Positions 17,094 to 26,204 of a stretch of DNA of 64,000 nucleotides are shown here, one piece after another; position 1 is the stretch's first letter, and each line of letters begins with the position of its first letter. Source of the stretch: CAYYVJ01 sp964475115 (GTDB lineage: Bacteria > Bacillota > Clostridia > Lachnospirales > Lachnospiraceae). The notes beneath the pieces were generated by a model, which searched no databases, was not told the DNA's origin, and saw only the letters and a program-made list of their open reading frames with translations. The translations under genes were made by a program, and so were the position numbers. The stretch is taken from positions 1 through 64,000 of the forward strand of contig CAYYVJ010000001.1 in NCBI GenBank assembly GCA_964475115.1, in the 5' to 3' direction.

Positions 17094-18233
17094 TTAGTTA
17101 TATGCTTGATATTCACCATTTGTTATTACGATTAATTTAGCATCTTTATTAGGTTCACCTTCTGGTGTGAAAGTCATATTTCCTGTTACACCATCTACCT
17201 CGATTTCAGTCATTGCTTTAATTAAATCAGCACTTTCTGTTGAGTTTGATTTTTCAATGGCAGCTTTAATTACATAAACACCATCATAAGCATCAGCTGC
17301 GAATTGATCAGGGGTAGTACCATATGCCGCTTGGTATTTAGTTACGAAATTCTGAACATTTTCGGCAGAATCAGATGCAATAAAAGGACTAAGGAAAATG
17401 GCTCCTTCTGCTAAAGAAGGATCTTCTAATTGACCAAGTACACCATCCCAACCATCTCCACCAATAAATGGAAGATTAAGCTCTTGCTGAGCCGCTTGGT
17501 TTAGAATAGAAGCAACATCTTGGTAATATGCAGGGATAAATAATACGTCTGCATTTGAAGCTTTAATATTTGTTAATTGAGTGTTAAAATCCACATCACC
17601 AGATGTAAAGGATTCATTTGCTACAATTGTCCCGCCATTTGCTTCTAATTGTGCAATAAAGGCATCAGCCATACCTTTACTATAATCACTAGCAACATCG
17701 TATAGTAAAGCAACATTTTTATAACCTAAAGTATTAACTGTGAAATCGGCCATAGTAACACCTTGAAGTGGATCTGTGAAACAAATTCTAAAAGCATTGT
17801 CATACTTTGTACAGTCTAAAGCTGATCCAGAAGGTGTAAGCTGTAGAATGCCATCTTCTTTGGTTAATTCGGTAATAGCAATTGTAGAACCACTAGTAAC
17901 ATTACCTAAAATTACGTCTACTCCTTCATCCATTAACTTATTGTAAGCAGAAATAGCAGGTTGGGCTTCTGCCTCATCATCTAAATAATTAAGTGCAAAT
18001 TCCATTCCATTTACTCCACCTGCTTCGTTAATTTCTGCAATTGCAACTTCAGCACCTTGCTTTACTGAAATACCATATGAAGCAGCATCTCCTGTAAGTG
18101 GGCCAGATCCACCAAGAGTAAATACTTTCTTATCACCACCTGCTGTAGGTGCTTTTCCCGCACAGCTTGCTACTGCAGCAACGGTCACTAGGGTAACAAG
18201 ACTTAAACTAAATAATCTTTTGAATTTTCTCAT
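17094..18233 (-). CDS. livK: Branched-chain amino acid-binding lipoprotein LivK
   Basis: A 379-residue extracellular solute-binding protein. It has a lipoprotein signal peptide with lipobox VASC and the acylated C24, followed by GGSGPLTGDAASYG, the start of the periplasmic-binding fold type I used for branched-chain amino acids. YGISVKQGAEVAIAEINEAGG and a FAADAYDGVYVI-like stretch near the end also fit the family. It captures the amino acid and hands it to LivHM. It has its own promoter and heads the operon. AGGAGG lies just before the start. Confidence 0.93.
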   Translation of the reverse strand: MRKFKRLFSLSLVTLVTVAAVASCAGKAPTAGGDKKVFTLGGSGPLTGDAASYGISVKQGAEVAIAEINEAGGVNGMEFALNYLDDEAEAQPAISAYNKLMDEGVDVILGNVTSGSTIAITELTKEDGILQLTPSGSALDCTKYDNAFRICFTDPLQGVTMADFTVNTLGYKNVALLYDVASDYSKGMADAFIAQLEANGGTIVANESFTSGDVDFNTQLTNIKASNADVLFIPAYYQDVASILNQAAQQELNLPFIGGDGWDGVLGQLEDPSLAEGAIFLSPFIASDSAENVQNFVTKYQAAYGTTPDQFAADAYDGVYVIKAAIEKSNSTESADLIKAMTEIEVDGVTGNMTFTPEGEPNKDAKLIVITNGEYQAYN

Positions 18234-18251
18234 ACTAGTTCCTCCTCTATT

Positions 18252-18270
18252 TTTTACGCATCGCGTAAAA
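18252..18270. repeat. Perfect 8-base inverted repeat in the livK leader
   Basis: TTTTACGC and GCGTAAAA flank ATC, just upstream of the livK ribosome binding site. It could be an operator or a small leader hairpin that affects translation initiation. No known regulator site is recognised. Confidence 0.5.
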
Positions 18271-18318
18271 TCTTTTCATTGTTAAAAAATACAAAAAAGA
18301 TAAATTTGCCTTTTATAT

Positions 18319-18347
18319 AAAATACCCTGTTACTGTAAAACTGTCAA
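18319..18347 (-). promoter_or_regulatory. Promoter of the livK operon
   Basis: On the minus strand a consensus TTGACA (18342-18347), a 17-base spacer and TATTTT (18319-18324). Confidence 0.6.
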
Positions 18348-18376
18348 CTGCTAAATTGAATAATTAATAAATTTTA

Positions 18377-18405
18377 TTTACAAAAACATTCTATTTGGTT
18401 ATAAT
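18377..18405 (+). promoter_or_regulatory. Promoter of the first peroxidase gene
   Basis: TTTACA (18377-18382), a 17-base spacer and consensus TATAAT (18400-18405), 41 bases before the ATG. Confidence 0.65.
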
Positions 18406-18445
18406 AAGGACATAGCCCATTAATACACAAAAGGAGGTTTCACCT

Positions 18446-18991
18446 ATGAATGTATATGATATTGTTTTAAAAGATAATAAAGGTAATGCTGTTAACCTTG
18501 AAGAGTATAAGGGAAAAGTAGTATTGATTGTAAATACAGCAAGTAAATGTGGATTTACTCCTCAATATGATGGATTGGAAAAATTATATAAGAAATATAA
18601 AGATAAAGGATTGGTAATATTAGGATTTCCTTCAAATCAATTTTTAGAGCAGGAACCAGGAGCAGATAATGAAATATTAGAATTTTGCCGAACCAACCAT
18701 GGTGTAACATTCCCGCTTTTTGCTAAATCTGATGTCCGTGGTGAAAACATCAATCCACTGTTTAAACATTTGATTAAAGAAGCTCCATTTAAAGGATTTG
18801 AAGTAGAAAAAGAGTCTGGAAGACACATAGAGGATGTAGTAAAAAGACATTATCCTGAAAATCTAGAGGGGGATGAAGTTAAATGGAACTTTACTAAATT
18901 CCTAGTGGCAAAGGATGGAAAAACGATAACAAGATATGAACCAACTACAACACCTGAAGAGTTGGAGCCAGTTATAGAAGCAGCTTTATAA
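18446..18991 (+). CDS. Glutathione peroxidase-family thiol peroxidase
   Basis: A 181-residue member of the Gpx family. The peroxidatic residue is cysteine (C35 in NTASKCGFTPQY), not selenocysteine. The FPCNQF box of the family reads FPSNQF here, losing one Cys, but the likely resolving Cys in FCRTNHGVTFP is kept, and KWNFTKFLV supplies the Trp/Asn of the catalytic set. Such proteins usually reduce hydroperoxides with thioredoxin rather than glutathione. It carries an insertion of about 25 residues before KWNFTKF that the second copy (63082-63555) lacks. AAAGGAGG precedes the start. Confidence 0.92.
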   Translation: MNVYDIVLKDNKGNAVNLEEYKGKVVLIVNTASKCGFTPQYDGLEKLYKKYKDKGLVILGFPSNQFLEQEPGADNEILEFCRTNHGVTFPLFAKSDVRGENINPLFKHLIKEAPFKGFEVEKESGRHIEDVVKRHYPENLEGDEVKWNFTKFLVAKDGKTITRYEPTTTPEELEPVIEAAL

Positions 18992-19069
18992 GATCGTTTA
19001 AAAAGATAAATAAGAATCTAAAAAAAGTACTTGCATATTTGAAAGTTTTATTATAGACTATTCAAGTAT

Positions 19070-19141
19070 GGTCCGTTGGTCAAGGGGTTAAGACGCTGCC
19101 CTCTCACGGCAGAATCAGGGGTTCGATTCCCCTACGGACTG
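19070..19141 (+). tRNA. tRNA-Glu (anticodon CTC)
   Basis: A 72-base cloverleaf. The acceptor stem GGTCCGT pairs with ACGGACT, the anticodon stem CTGCC/GGCAG encloses loop CTCTCAC (anticodon CTC), and the T-arm AGGGG-TTCGATT-CCCCT is canonical. The 3' CCA is not encoded. A possible promoter (TTGCAT at 19031 and TATAGA at 19052) lies upstream. Confidence 0.95.
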
Positions 19142-19215
19142 CTATAAGGATTCTTTGGTATACTGTATGTCTTTTTAAAATAGGGCGTACAGTATTTATC
19201 ATGGGGGGAATTGTT

Positions 19216-19752
19216 TTGGAAAAATATTATATATATGTTGTTTTAGTTAGAACAACTACAATTATATCAAGGTTGATTCAATTTGCCAAAAGTGATGAGT
19301 ACACACATGCCGCGATTTCTTTTGATATAAAATTGGATTCTATGTATAGTTTTTCGAGAAAGCATACCTATTATCCATTTATTGGAAGGTTTCAGCACGA
19401 GGAACTAAATAAAGGTGTGTATGGAACACATAAAATATTACCTGGAATGATAATGGAAATAGAAGTGACAAAAGAACAGCATGAAAAGGCAAAAGAGCTA
19501 TTGAATCAATTTATTTCAAATAGTAATTATTATAAATATAATTATATTGGCCTTTTGTATAGTTTGATTAATAAACCAATACATTATGATAATCGATTTT
19601 TATGTTCAGAATTCGTATATCATATCTTGAATGAAAGTGGCATCGCAGATTTAAATATTCCTAGAAATCTTGTAAGACCACAAAATCTTTTGAGATTAGA
19701 CAGTAAATGTGTATATAAAGGAAATCTTAAAGAAATCCAGTTTGCAAAATAG
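19216..19752 (+). CDS. YiiX/YebB-like permuted papain-fold hydrolase
   Basis: A 178-residue protein. An early His lies in the motif EYTHAAISF and a later Cys in RFLCSEFVYHIL, the His-first, Cys-second order of the permuted NlpC/P60-papain (YiiX/YaeF) group. Members are predicted amidases or lipid-modifying hydrolases; the substrate is unknown. There is no signal peptide. The frame is open from an ATG at 19201, but that codon has no ribosome binding site, while GGGGGG at 19203-19208 is well placed for the TTG at 19216, which I take as the start. A shared bidirectional terminator follows. Confidence 0.7.
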   Translation: MEKYYIYVVLVRTTTIISRLIQFAKSDEYTHAAISFDIKLDSMYSFSRKHTYYPFIGRFQHEELNKGVYGTHKILPGMIMEIEVTKEQHEKAKELLNQFISNSNYYKYNYIGLLYSLINKPIHYDNRFLCSEFVYHILNESGIADLNIPRNLVRPQNLLRLDSKCVYKGNLKEIQFAK

Positions 19753-19783
19753 GGAAAGTCGAAAGACTTTCCCTATTTTTTTG
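19749..19783. terminator. Bidirectional terminator between convergent genes
   Basis: A 12-base stem (19749-19760 with 19765-19776), a GAAA tetraloop and a run of T; it overlaps the stop codons of both neighbouring genes. Confidence 0.88.
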
Positions 19784-20399
19784 GATTAAAGGTTACCATT
19801 CTTATAATGTTGAGGGGATGTTTTTCTAAAAGAACATCTGCAGACACTATTTGGCGCCTGCCACCATTTGATAAAATGATTTGCTCGAGTTTTTCGTTTT
19901 TGTATGTGTAACCAGAAATTGTTACCCAATGCCAATTATCATTTCTTAATTCCTTTGCTCTATGAAATAGGATGAGTAGTGCCACAGGGTGGCCCCTATC
20001 AATAGAAGAAGTTATAAAATCAGAAGCTTCTCTTATGGTACCCCATTTCTTTAAAACATTTGATTCAACCTTTATATTTTTGCTGAGGCAAAAATCAGAA
20101 AATCTTTTGGCGAACTTGCTTGCATAAGGGAAACCAATTAATCCAGGCCTCATATAGTGAAACATGATATCCATGATATCTAAATAATTCTCTTGAGTAA
20201 GATTTTGCGTATCTCCAGAAAATAATTCCTTCATTTCTTTAAAGTTTATGGCGTAATATGCTGCCAAATTGGCACCACTCGTACTTGCGCAACCAGATTG
20301 TCTTTGCCACTTCTTTTTAAACCATTCTTGGTTTCCACCATAAACTAGATGGCTACTTTGAGTTTCTATTTTTGGGAAGTTAAGTTCTCTTGTATTCAT
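19773..20399 (-). CDS. C39-like cysteine peptidase-fold protein
   Basis: A 208-residue protein with a papain-like catalytic arrangement. The Cys lies in QSGCASTSGANLAAYY, and the His in NWHWVTISGY about 130 residues later, followed by a Gly/Asn-rich turn (LSNGGRR). This order and the motifs resemble the C39 / BtrH-like group. No signal peptide or membrane segment is seen, so it would act in the cytoplasm. AGGAGG precedes the ATG. It converges on the papain-like gene at 19216-19752, with which it shares a terminator. The function is not established. Confidence 0.6.
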   Translation of the reverse strand: MNTRELNFPKIETQSSHLVYGGNQEWFKKKWQRQSGCASTSGANLAAYYAINFKEMKELFSGDTQNLTQENYLDIMDIMFHYMRPGLIGFPYASKFAKRFSDFCLSKNIKVESNVLKKWGTIREASDFITSSIDRGHPVALLILFHRAKELRNDNWHWVTISGYTYKNEKLEQIILSNGGRRQIVSADVLLEKHPLNIIRMVTFNPKK

Positions 20400-20512
20400 A
20401 TAAACCTCCTATTATACTAATATTCGACAGAATCTTCTTATTTTACTATTAATATATCGAAAAAAGTCGGAAACGTGTATCAGATTTATCATTATATCAT
20501 AAAAAGGTATTG

Positions 20513-20541
20513 TTGAATATCATGGAAATTTAAAGTATAAT
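20513..20541 (+). promoter_or_regulatory. Promoter of galM
   Basis: TTGAAT (20513-20518), a 17-base spacer and TATAAT (20536-20541), 44 bases before the ATG. Confidence 0.65.
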
Positions 20542-20585
20542 AGTAAACATGAGTAATTCTATTATATTGGGAGGGACACAGAATA

Positions 20586-21644
20586 ATGAGTATAGTGAAA
20601 GAATTCTTTGGAAAAACCGAAGAGGGAATTAGCGTGGATTTATATACCGTGACAAATGAGAATGGTACGATTGCAAAATTTACAAATTATGGAGCCATTT
20701 TAGTTTCATTATTTGTGCCAGATAAAGATGGGCAGTTAGTGGATGTGGTGTTAGGATATGATAACATTGAAGGGTATTTAAAAAATGGTCCAAATTTTGG
20801 TGCAACGGTTGGACGTCATGCAAATCGAATTGGAAATGCTGAATTTGTAATAAATGGAGTACAATATAAATTAGATAAAAATGATGGAAAAAACAATTTA
20901 CATAGTGGGTTTGATGGATTCCATAAAAGGGTTTGGGAAGGAAATGTCAATGAAAGTGAATTGGGAGATTCCCTTGCGTTTTCTTATCATAGTGTAGATA
21001 AAGATCAAGGATTTCCAGGGAATTTGGATGTTAAAGTAACCTATACGTTAACAAATGAAGATTCTCTTATTATTGATTATTATGGGATTTCTGATGAAGA
21101 TACCATTCTTAATCTAACCAATCATTCCTATTTTAATTTGTCTGGTCATGATTCGGGAGAAGTGCTAAAACAAAAGGTTTGGATCGATTCTGACTATATT
21201 ACTGAGGCAGATACAGAGGCTATTCCGACAGGCGTTCTACTTCCTGTTAAAAACACACCAATGGATTTTAATGAATTAAAAGCGATTGGAAAAGAGATCG
21301 ATGCAGATTATTATCAAGTTCTTCAAGGAAAAGGATATGATCATAATTGGGTATTGAAAACTGAAAAAGGTGAAGTTTCCTTAGTGGCGCGAATGGAAGA
21401 CAAGTATTCCAATATAGGGATGGAAGTTTTTACGGATATGCCGGGTATGCAGTTTTATACAGCCAATTTCTTGGATGGTACAGAAATAGGAAAGGGTGGA
21501 AAGCCCTATGAACGCAGAAGTGCTGCTTGTTTTGAAACACAGTATTTTCCAAATGCAATGAATATACCTGATTTTCCATCTCCGATTTTAAAAGCTGGAG
21601 AAGAGTATAAATCCACAACTGTTTATAAATTTTATATAAAATAG
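20586..21644 (+). CDS. galM: Aldose 1-epimerase (mutarotase)
   Basis: A 352-residue enzyme interconverting the alpha and beta anomers of galactose and glucose. Substrate-binding and catalytic signatures are visible: FGATVGRHANRIGNA, the catalytic His in LTNHSYFNL (H180), and the catalytic Glu in CFETQYFPNA (E317). The length matches the family. GGGAGG precedes the start and a good promoter lies upstream. The YfbR-like nucleotidase follows after 16 bases and is probably co-transcribed. No other galactose genes are in the window. Confidence 0.93.
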   Translation: MSIVKEFFGKTEEGISVDLYTVTNENGTIAKFTNYGAILVSLFVPDKDGQLVDVVLGYDNIEGYLKNGPNFGATVGRHANRIGNAEFVINGVQYKLDKNDGKNNLHSGFDGFHKRVWEGNVNESELGDSLAFSYHSVDKDQGFPGNLDVKVTYTLTNEDSLIIDYYGISDEDTILNLTNHSYFNLSGHDSGEVLKQKVWIDSDYITEADTEAIPTGVLLPVKNTPMDFNELKAIGKEIDADYYQVLQGKGYDHNWVLKTEKGEVSLVARMEDKYSNIGMEVFTDMPGMQFYTANFLDGTEIGKGGKPYERRSAACFETQYFPNAMNIPDFPSPILKAGEEYKSTTVYKFYIK

Positions 21645-21660
21645 AAAGTTGGAGGCCACT

Positions 21661-22245
21661 TTGAAGAATAATAATTTTTATGCGATGTTATCAAGGATGC
21701 GTTATATAAATCGTTGGGGATTAATGCGGAATACGATTGTGGAAAATATAAGTGAGCATAGCCTGGATGTAAGCGTAATTGCTCATGCTTTAGCAATTAT
21801 TAGAAATGTTTACTATAAAGGGAATTTAAATGTGGAAAGAGTAGCTTTGCTTGCAATATACCATGATGCTACGGAAATAATAACTGGTGATATGCCGACT
21901 CCAGTTAAATACTATGCACCTGAAATTAGAGAGTCCTATAAAATGGTAGAAGAAGTTGCAAAAGAGCAAATGCTAGAAGGCCTTCCTCTTGAATTAAGAG
22001 AATATTATGCTCCATTATTAAGCGAGAATAAGGAAGAACATGAGCTTTGGCGTATTGTTAAAGCGGCAGATAAAATATCAGCTTTGATAAAATGTATTGA
22101 AGAGAGACAAATGGGGAATTTAGATTTTGCAAAAGCGGAAGCAGTAACATATGAAACTCTGTTAAAGATGAATATGGAGGAGGTCAACTATTTCCTTGAA
22201 AATTTTTTACCTGCCTACAATTTGACGTTAGATGAACAAACGTAA
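21661..22245 (+). CDS. HD-domain 5'-deoxynucleotidase, YfbR-like
   Basis: A 194-residue HD-domain phosphohydrolase. RMRYINRWGLMRN and ENISEHSLDV near the start match the 5'-deoxynucleotidase YfbR closely, and IYHDATEIITGDMPTPVKY supplies the HD metal site. These enzymes dephosphorylate deoxyribonucleoside monophosphates. The frame is open from a TTG at 21649, but GGAGG at 21651-21655 lies just before the TTG at 21661, so translation should start there. It follows galM by 16 bases. Confidence 0.88.
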   Translation: MKNNNFYAMLSRMRYINRWGLMRNTIVENISEHSLDVSVIAHALAIIRNVYYKGNLNVERVALLAIYHDATEIITGDMPTPVKYYAPEIRESYKMVEEVAKEQMLEGLPLELREYYAPLLSENKEEHELWRIVKAADKISALIKCIEERQMGNLDFAKAEAVTYETLLKMNMEEVNYFLENFLPAYNLTLDEQT

Positions 22246-22304
22246 AAAGATTTCAGCAATGTTACTTGAATTTAAATGCGAGAACTACTAAAGGAGAAGA
22301 CATA

Positions 22305-24149
22305 ATGGACAAAGGTACGCATGAGGAAATGCTTAGCGAAATATTGGACTATGTATTTGAAGAAGATGAAAACGAGAATGATATAGAAGATAAGTTAAAG
22401 AAATTATATAAGGTTGTTTTAGCGAAAGAGGAAGAATTGAATTATAAAACGACTTTGCTTTCGGCAACACAAAAAAAACTTTTGACAAATGAAAGGGTTT
22501 ATCAATTAATGTCAGAAGTGTCTACGGATGGTTTTCATTATATTAACTATACAACAAATTTTTCAATAGCTTCTGCCAAATGGTTTGAATTCTTTCCTAT
22601 TAGAGAAGGTCAAATGCGTGACAGAGCAATTCTTCGTTCTTTTATATATGAAGAAGATAAGAATAGATTTATAAAGAAAAGAACGGATTCTTATACAATG
22701 AAGGAAGAATTTTTTGAAGAATCCTATCGTCTTAGAGACAATACTTGGATTAAACATTATACGAAATTTATATATGATGAAAACAATAATTTATGTGAAG
22801 AGATTAATGTTTTTAAAGATATTACAAAACAGAAAAAGCAACAAGAAAGATTAGAGCATTTGGCTTATTATGACTTTCTTACAGGTGCATACAATCGTAC
22901 CTATTTTATAAGATGGTTGGATGAACAAATTGAAGATGCAAACAGAAATAATAAGTTAGTACAATTACTTTACATTGATATGGACTATTTTAAACGTGTA
23001 AATGATAGTATGGGATTTAAAATTGGTGATGAATTAATTCTAAAGATGAGTGAGATTTTAGAGAGACTTCAGACTGATAATATTAAAATTGGAAGGTTTA
23101 GCAATGACGAGTTTGCTGTTGGTCTATCTGATTTAGATACAAGTGATGCTGCAGATATATTCTATGAAAAGTTACTAGAAAAGTTGAAACAACCTATTTT
23201 TTTAAGTAATGGAGTGGAGTATTATTTGACTGTAAGTGTAGGAGTTGCAGAATATGATCATGAAATCGGTAGTGGTCTGGAACTAATAAGAGCAGCAGAT
23301 TTAGCTATGTATCATGCTAAAAGAATAGGTAGAAATGGAGTTTGTCATTATGAAAGAAAAATAATGAACAATTTTATTAAAAGTATTCTTTTAGAGCAAA
23401 GATTAAAAGTCGCCATTGAAAAAGAAAGTTTTTGCTTGGCTTTTCAACCTCAATTTGATGCTGTATCAGGTAAGTTAAGAGGAGTGGAGGAATTGATACG
23501 CTGGAGAGATGAGGAGTTTGGCTCGATTAGTCCTGCTGAATTTATTCCTTTGGCAGAAGAAAATGGGGGAATTATAAAGCTTGGAACTTGGGTTATTAGA
23601 GAATCACTAAAAGCTCTTAGTTCATGGAGAGATAACTATAATTATACAGGTATTATGTCAATAAACATATCTACAGTACAATTTAGAGATCCATTTTTTA
23701 TTGATACCTTGAAATATTTTACGGAATTGTATGAAATTGATCCTGGTACGGTGGAGATAGAAGTGACAGAAAGCGTTTTTATATATGATTTTAATGAAAT
23801 GGTGAAGCAAATAAAAGAATTAAGAAGTATAGGTTATAAGATTTCTTTAGATGATTTTGGGACAGGGTATTCATCCTTATCTTACCTAAAGGAAATACCT
23901 ATGGACACTTTGAAAATTGATAGGTCTTTTGTAGCAAGTATCGTTAATGAAGAATCTACTTGCATCATAACTAGTAGTCTAATTGAAATGGTTCAAAAGC
24001 TTGGTTTAGAAACGATAGCAGAAGGTGTAGAAACCAAAGATCAATTAGAGTATTTGAGGAATATAAACTGTGATGTGATACAAGGATATCTTTTAGGACG
24101 ACCTATAGAGGAATCGGAGATTATTGAAATATTAAAGTCAAATAATTAA
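22305..24149 (+). CDS. Cytoplasmic GGDEF/EAL protein with degenerate GGDEF site
   Basis: A 614-residue protein without membrane segments. A Glu/Lys-rich coiled N-terminus (1-75) is followed by a PAS-like region (about 80-180), a GGDEF domain and an EAL domain. The GGDEF motif reads RFSNDEF, so both Gly are lost and cyclase activity is unlikely. The EAL motif reads EEL, but other catalytic positions (NISTVQF, EVTES, DDFGTGYSS, AEGVET) are kept, so phosphodiesterase activity is plausible. The frame is open from 22266; I start at the ATG at 22305, which has AAAGGAGAA upstream. Confidence 0.88.
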   Translation: MDKGTHEEMLSEILDYVFEEDENENDIEDKLKKLYKVVLAKEEELNYKTTLLSATQKKLLTNERVYQLMSEVSTDGFHYINYTTNFSIASAKWFEFFPIREGQMRDRAILRSFIYEEDKNRFIKKRTDSYTMKEEFFEESYRLRDNTWIKHYTKFIYDENNNLCEEINVFKDITKQKKQQERLEHLAYYDFLTGAYNRTYFIRWLDEQIEDANRNNKLVQLLYIDMDYFKRVNDSMGFKIGDELILKMSEILERLQTDNIKIGRFSNDEFAVGLSDLDTSDAADIFYEKLLEKLKQPIFLSNGVEYYLTVSVGVAEYDHEIGSGLELIRAADLAMYHAKRIGRNGVCHYERKIMNNFIKSILLEQRLKVAIEKESFCLAFQPQFDAVSGKLRGVEELIRWRDEEFGSISPAEFIPLAEENGGIIKLGTWVIRESLKALSSWRDNYNYTGIMSINISTVQFRDPFFIDTLKYFTELYEIDPGTVEIEVTESVFIYDFNEMVKQIKELRSIGYKISLDDFGTGYSSLSYLKEIPMDTLKIDRSFVASIVNEESTCIITSSLIEMVQKLGLETIAEGVETKDQLEYLRNINCDVIQGYLLGRPIEESEIIEILKSNN

Positions 24150-24181
24150 AATCCCCTATAAAACAAGAAAGTTGGTAAAGA

Positions 24182-26161
24182 ATGGCGAAGTCTTTATATA
24201 TAGCAGAGAAACCTAGTGTTGCACAGGAATTTGCTAAAGCTTTAAAACTTAATACAAAAAGGAAAGATGGATATTTGGAGTCAGACGAAGCTGTGGTAAC
24301 CTGGTGTGTAGGTCATTTGGTAACGATGAGCTATCCCGAAAGTTATGATCCTGCTCTAAAGCGATGGAGCCTAGATACACTACCATTTTTACCTAAGGTA
24401 TATAAGTATGAAGTAATACCTGCTGTAAGCAAACAATATAAAATAGTAAGTAACTTATTGAATAGGGAAGATATCACTACTATATATGTATGTACAGACT
24501 CTGGACGTGAGGGTGAATATATTTATCGTTTAGTAGAGCAAATGGCAGGCGTAAAAAACAAAAAAAGAAAACGAGTTTGGATTGACTCTCAAACAGAAGA
24601 TGAAATTTTAAAAGGAATTGAAACTGCAAAAGATTTAGAAGAATATGATAATTTATCAGAGTCTGCTTATCTTAGAGCAAAAGAAGATTATTTGATGGGA
24701 ATAAATTTTTCTAGACTTTTAACATTAAAGTATGGAACTACAATTTCCAATTATTTAAAATTAGACCGTACCGTTGTTTCGGTTGGAAGAGTAATGACTT
24801 GTGTTTTAGGAATGGTGGTTAGGCGCGAAAGAGAAGTTAGGGATTTTGTTAAAACACCTTTTTATAGAGTGCTAGCTGAATTAGGTCTAGATGAAACGAG
24901 CTTTGAGACAGAGTGGAAAGCAGTAGAGGGTTCAAGATATTTTAATTCCCCCTACCTATACAAGGAAAATGGTTTTAAAGAGGAGGAAAAAGCCAAAGAG
25001 CTTATTTCCTATTTATCTGAAGAACAGCCTATTTTAGCTCATGTTACGCTTGTTGAAAAGAAAAAAGAAAACAAAAACCCACCTTTACTATTTAATTTGG
25101 CAGAACTTCAAAATGAGTGTTCTAAGTTATTTAAAATAAGCCCAGATGAAACCTTAAAGGTTGTTCAAGAGCTTTATGAGAAGAAGTTAGTAACCTATCC
25201 AAGAACAGATGCTAGAGTGCTATCGACAGCTGTCGCAAAGGAAATATATAAGAATTTAAAAGGTCTAAGTGGGTATGAACCCATATCTGAATATGCTAAA
25301 GAAATTCTAGAGCAGGGCCAATATAAAGGCCTTGAAAAAACCAGATACGTAAATGATAAGCAAATAACAGATCACTATGCAATCATACCAACAGGTCAAG
25401 GCTTAGGTGCTCTAAGATCTTTGTCACCTCATGCTGCCTCTATATATGAATCAATTGTAAGGAGATTTGTAAGTATATTTTACCCTGCAGCAGTATATCA
25501 AAAAACAAATATTTCTGTTGCAATACGAAATGAATTATTTACAACTTCTTTTAGAACCATGGTTAACGAAGGATATTTAAAGATAGTAACGAAATCTTTT
25601 GATAAGAAAAAGGATGAAAATGAAAAAACAGATGATATCCAGTTGCTTGAATTGATTAAAGGATTGAAAAAGGGAGCAGTATTACCTTGTAAAAATTTAT
25701 ATGTAAAAGAAGGCGAAACCTCACCTCCTAAAAGATATAATTCAGGATCTATCATATTAGCCATGGAAAATGCAGGACAACTAATAGAAGATGAAGACTT
25801 GCGAGCGCAAATAAAGGGAAGTGGAATAGGAACGAGTGCAACTCGTGCAGAGATATTAAAAAAATTAGTTAATATAAAATATATATCATTAAATAAGAAG
25901 ACTCAGATTATAACACCGACGCTATTAGGTGAACTTATATTTAATGTAGTGGATAGTTCTATTCACCAACTTCTTAATCCAGAGTTGACAGCTAGTTGGG
26001 AAAAAGGATTGAACTATGTGGCAAATGGTAGTATAACAACCCAGGAGTATATGGAAAAGCTTGAGAATTTTGTAGCAAGACGTACATACAATGTTTTAAG
26101 AGTAAATAATCAATATGTTTTAAGAGAAGGCTTTAATGACATTAATGCATACTATAAATAG
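24182..26161 (+). CDS. topB: DNA topoisomerase III (type IA)
   Basis: A 659-residue type IA topoisomerase. It has a TOPRIM domain (1-145, AEKPSVAQEFAKAL) and the active-site Tyr339 in VTYPRTDARVLS, then PPLLFNLAELQ-type core elements and GIGTSATRAEILKKL. There is no zinc-ribbon tail, consistent with topo III. The TOPRIM acidic motif, usually DxDREGE, reads TDSGREGE (D106, G108), losing one metal-binding Asp. The ribosome binding site is weak. The enzyme decatenates and relaxes negatively supercoiled DNA. Confidence 0.92.
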   Translation: MAKSLYIAEKPSVAQEFAKALKLNTKRKDGYLESDEAVVTWCVGHLVTMSYPESYDPALKRWSLDTLPFLPKVYKYEVIPAVSKQYKIVSNLLNREDITTIYVCTDSGREGEYIYRLVEQMAGVKNKKRKRVWIDSQTEDEILKGIETAKDLEEYDNLSESAYLRAKEDYLMGINFSRLLTLKYGTTISNYLKLDRTVVSVGRVMTCVLGMVVRREREVRDFVKTPFYRVLAELGLDETSFETEWKAVEGSRYFNSPYLYKENGFKEEEKAKELISYLSEEQPILAHVTLVEKKKENKNPPLLFNLAELQNECSKLFKISPDETLKVVQELYEKKLVTYPRTDARVLSTAVAKEIYKNLKGLSGYEPISEYAKEILEQGQYKGLEKTRYVNDKQITDHYAIIPTGQGLGALRSLSPHAASIYESIVRRFVSIFYPAAVYQKTNISVAIRNELFTTSFRTMVNEGYLKIVTKSFDKKKDENEKTDDIQLLELIKGLKKGAVLPCKNLYVKEGETSPPKRYNSGSIILAMENAGQLIEDEDLRAQIKGSGIGTSATRAEILKKLVNIKYISLNKKTQIITPTLLGELIFNVVDSSIHQLLNPELTASWEKGLNYVANGSITTQEYMEKLENFVARRTYNVLRVNNQYVLREGFNDINAYYK

Positions 26162-26204
26162 AATGATTGATGTCATTGAAAAGCGATAAAAAGGGGATTG
26201 TGAA

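Noticed and set aside
19201..19215. ATG at 19201 as the start of the papain-fold gene.
   Set aside because: It has no ribosome binding site upstream, while the G-run that would encode its first codons is perfectly placed for the TTG at 19216.
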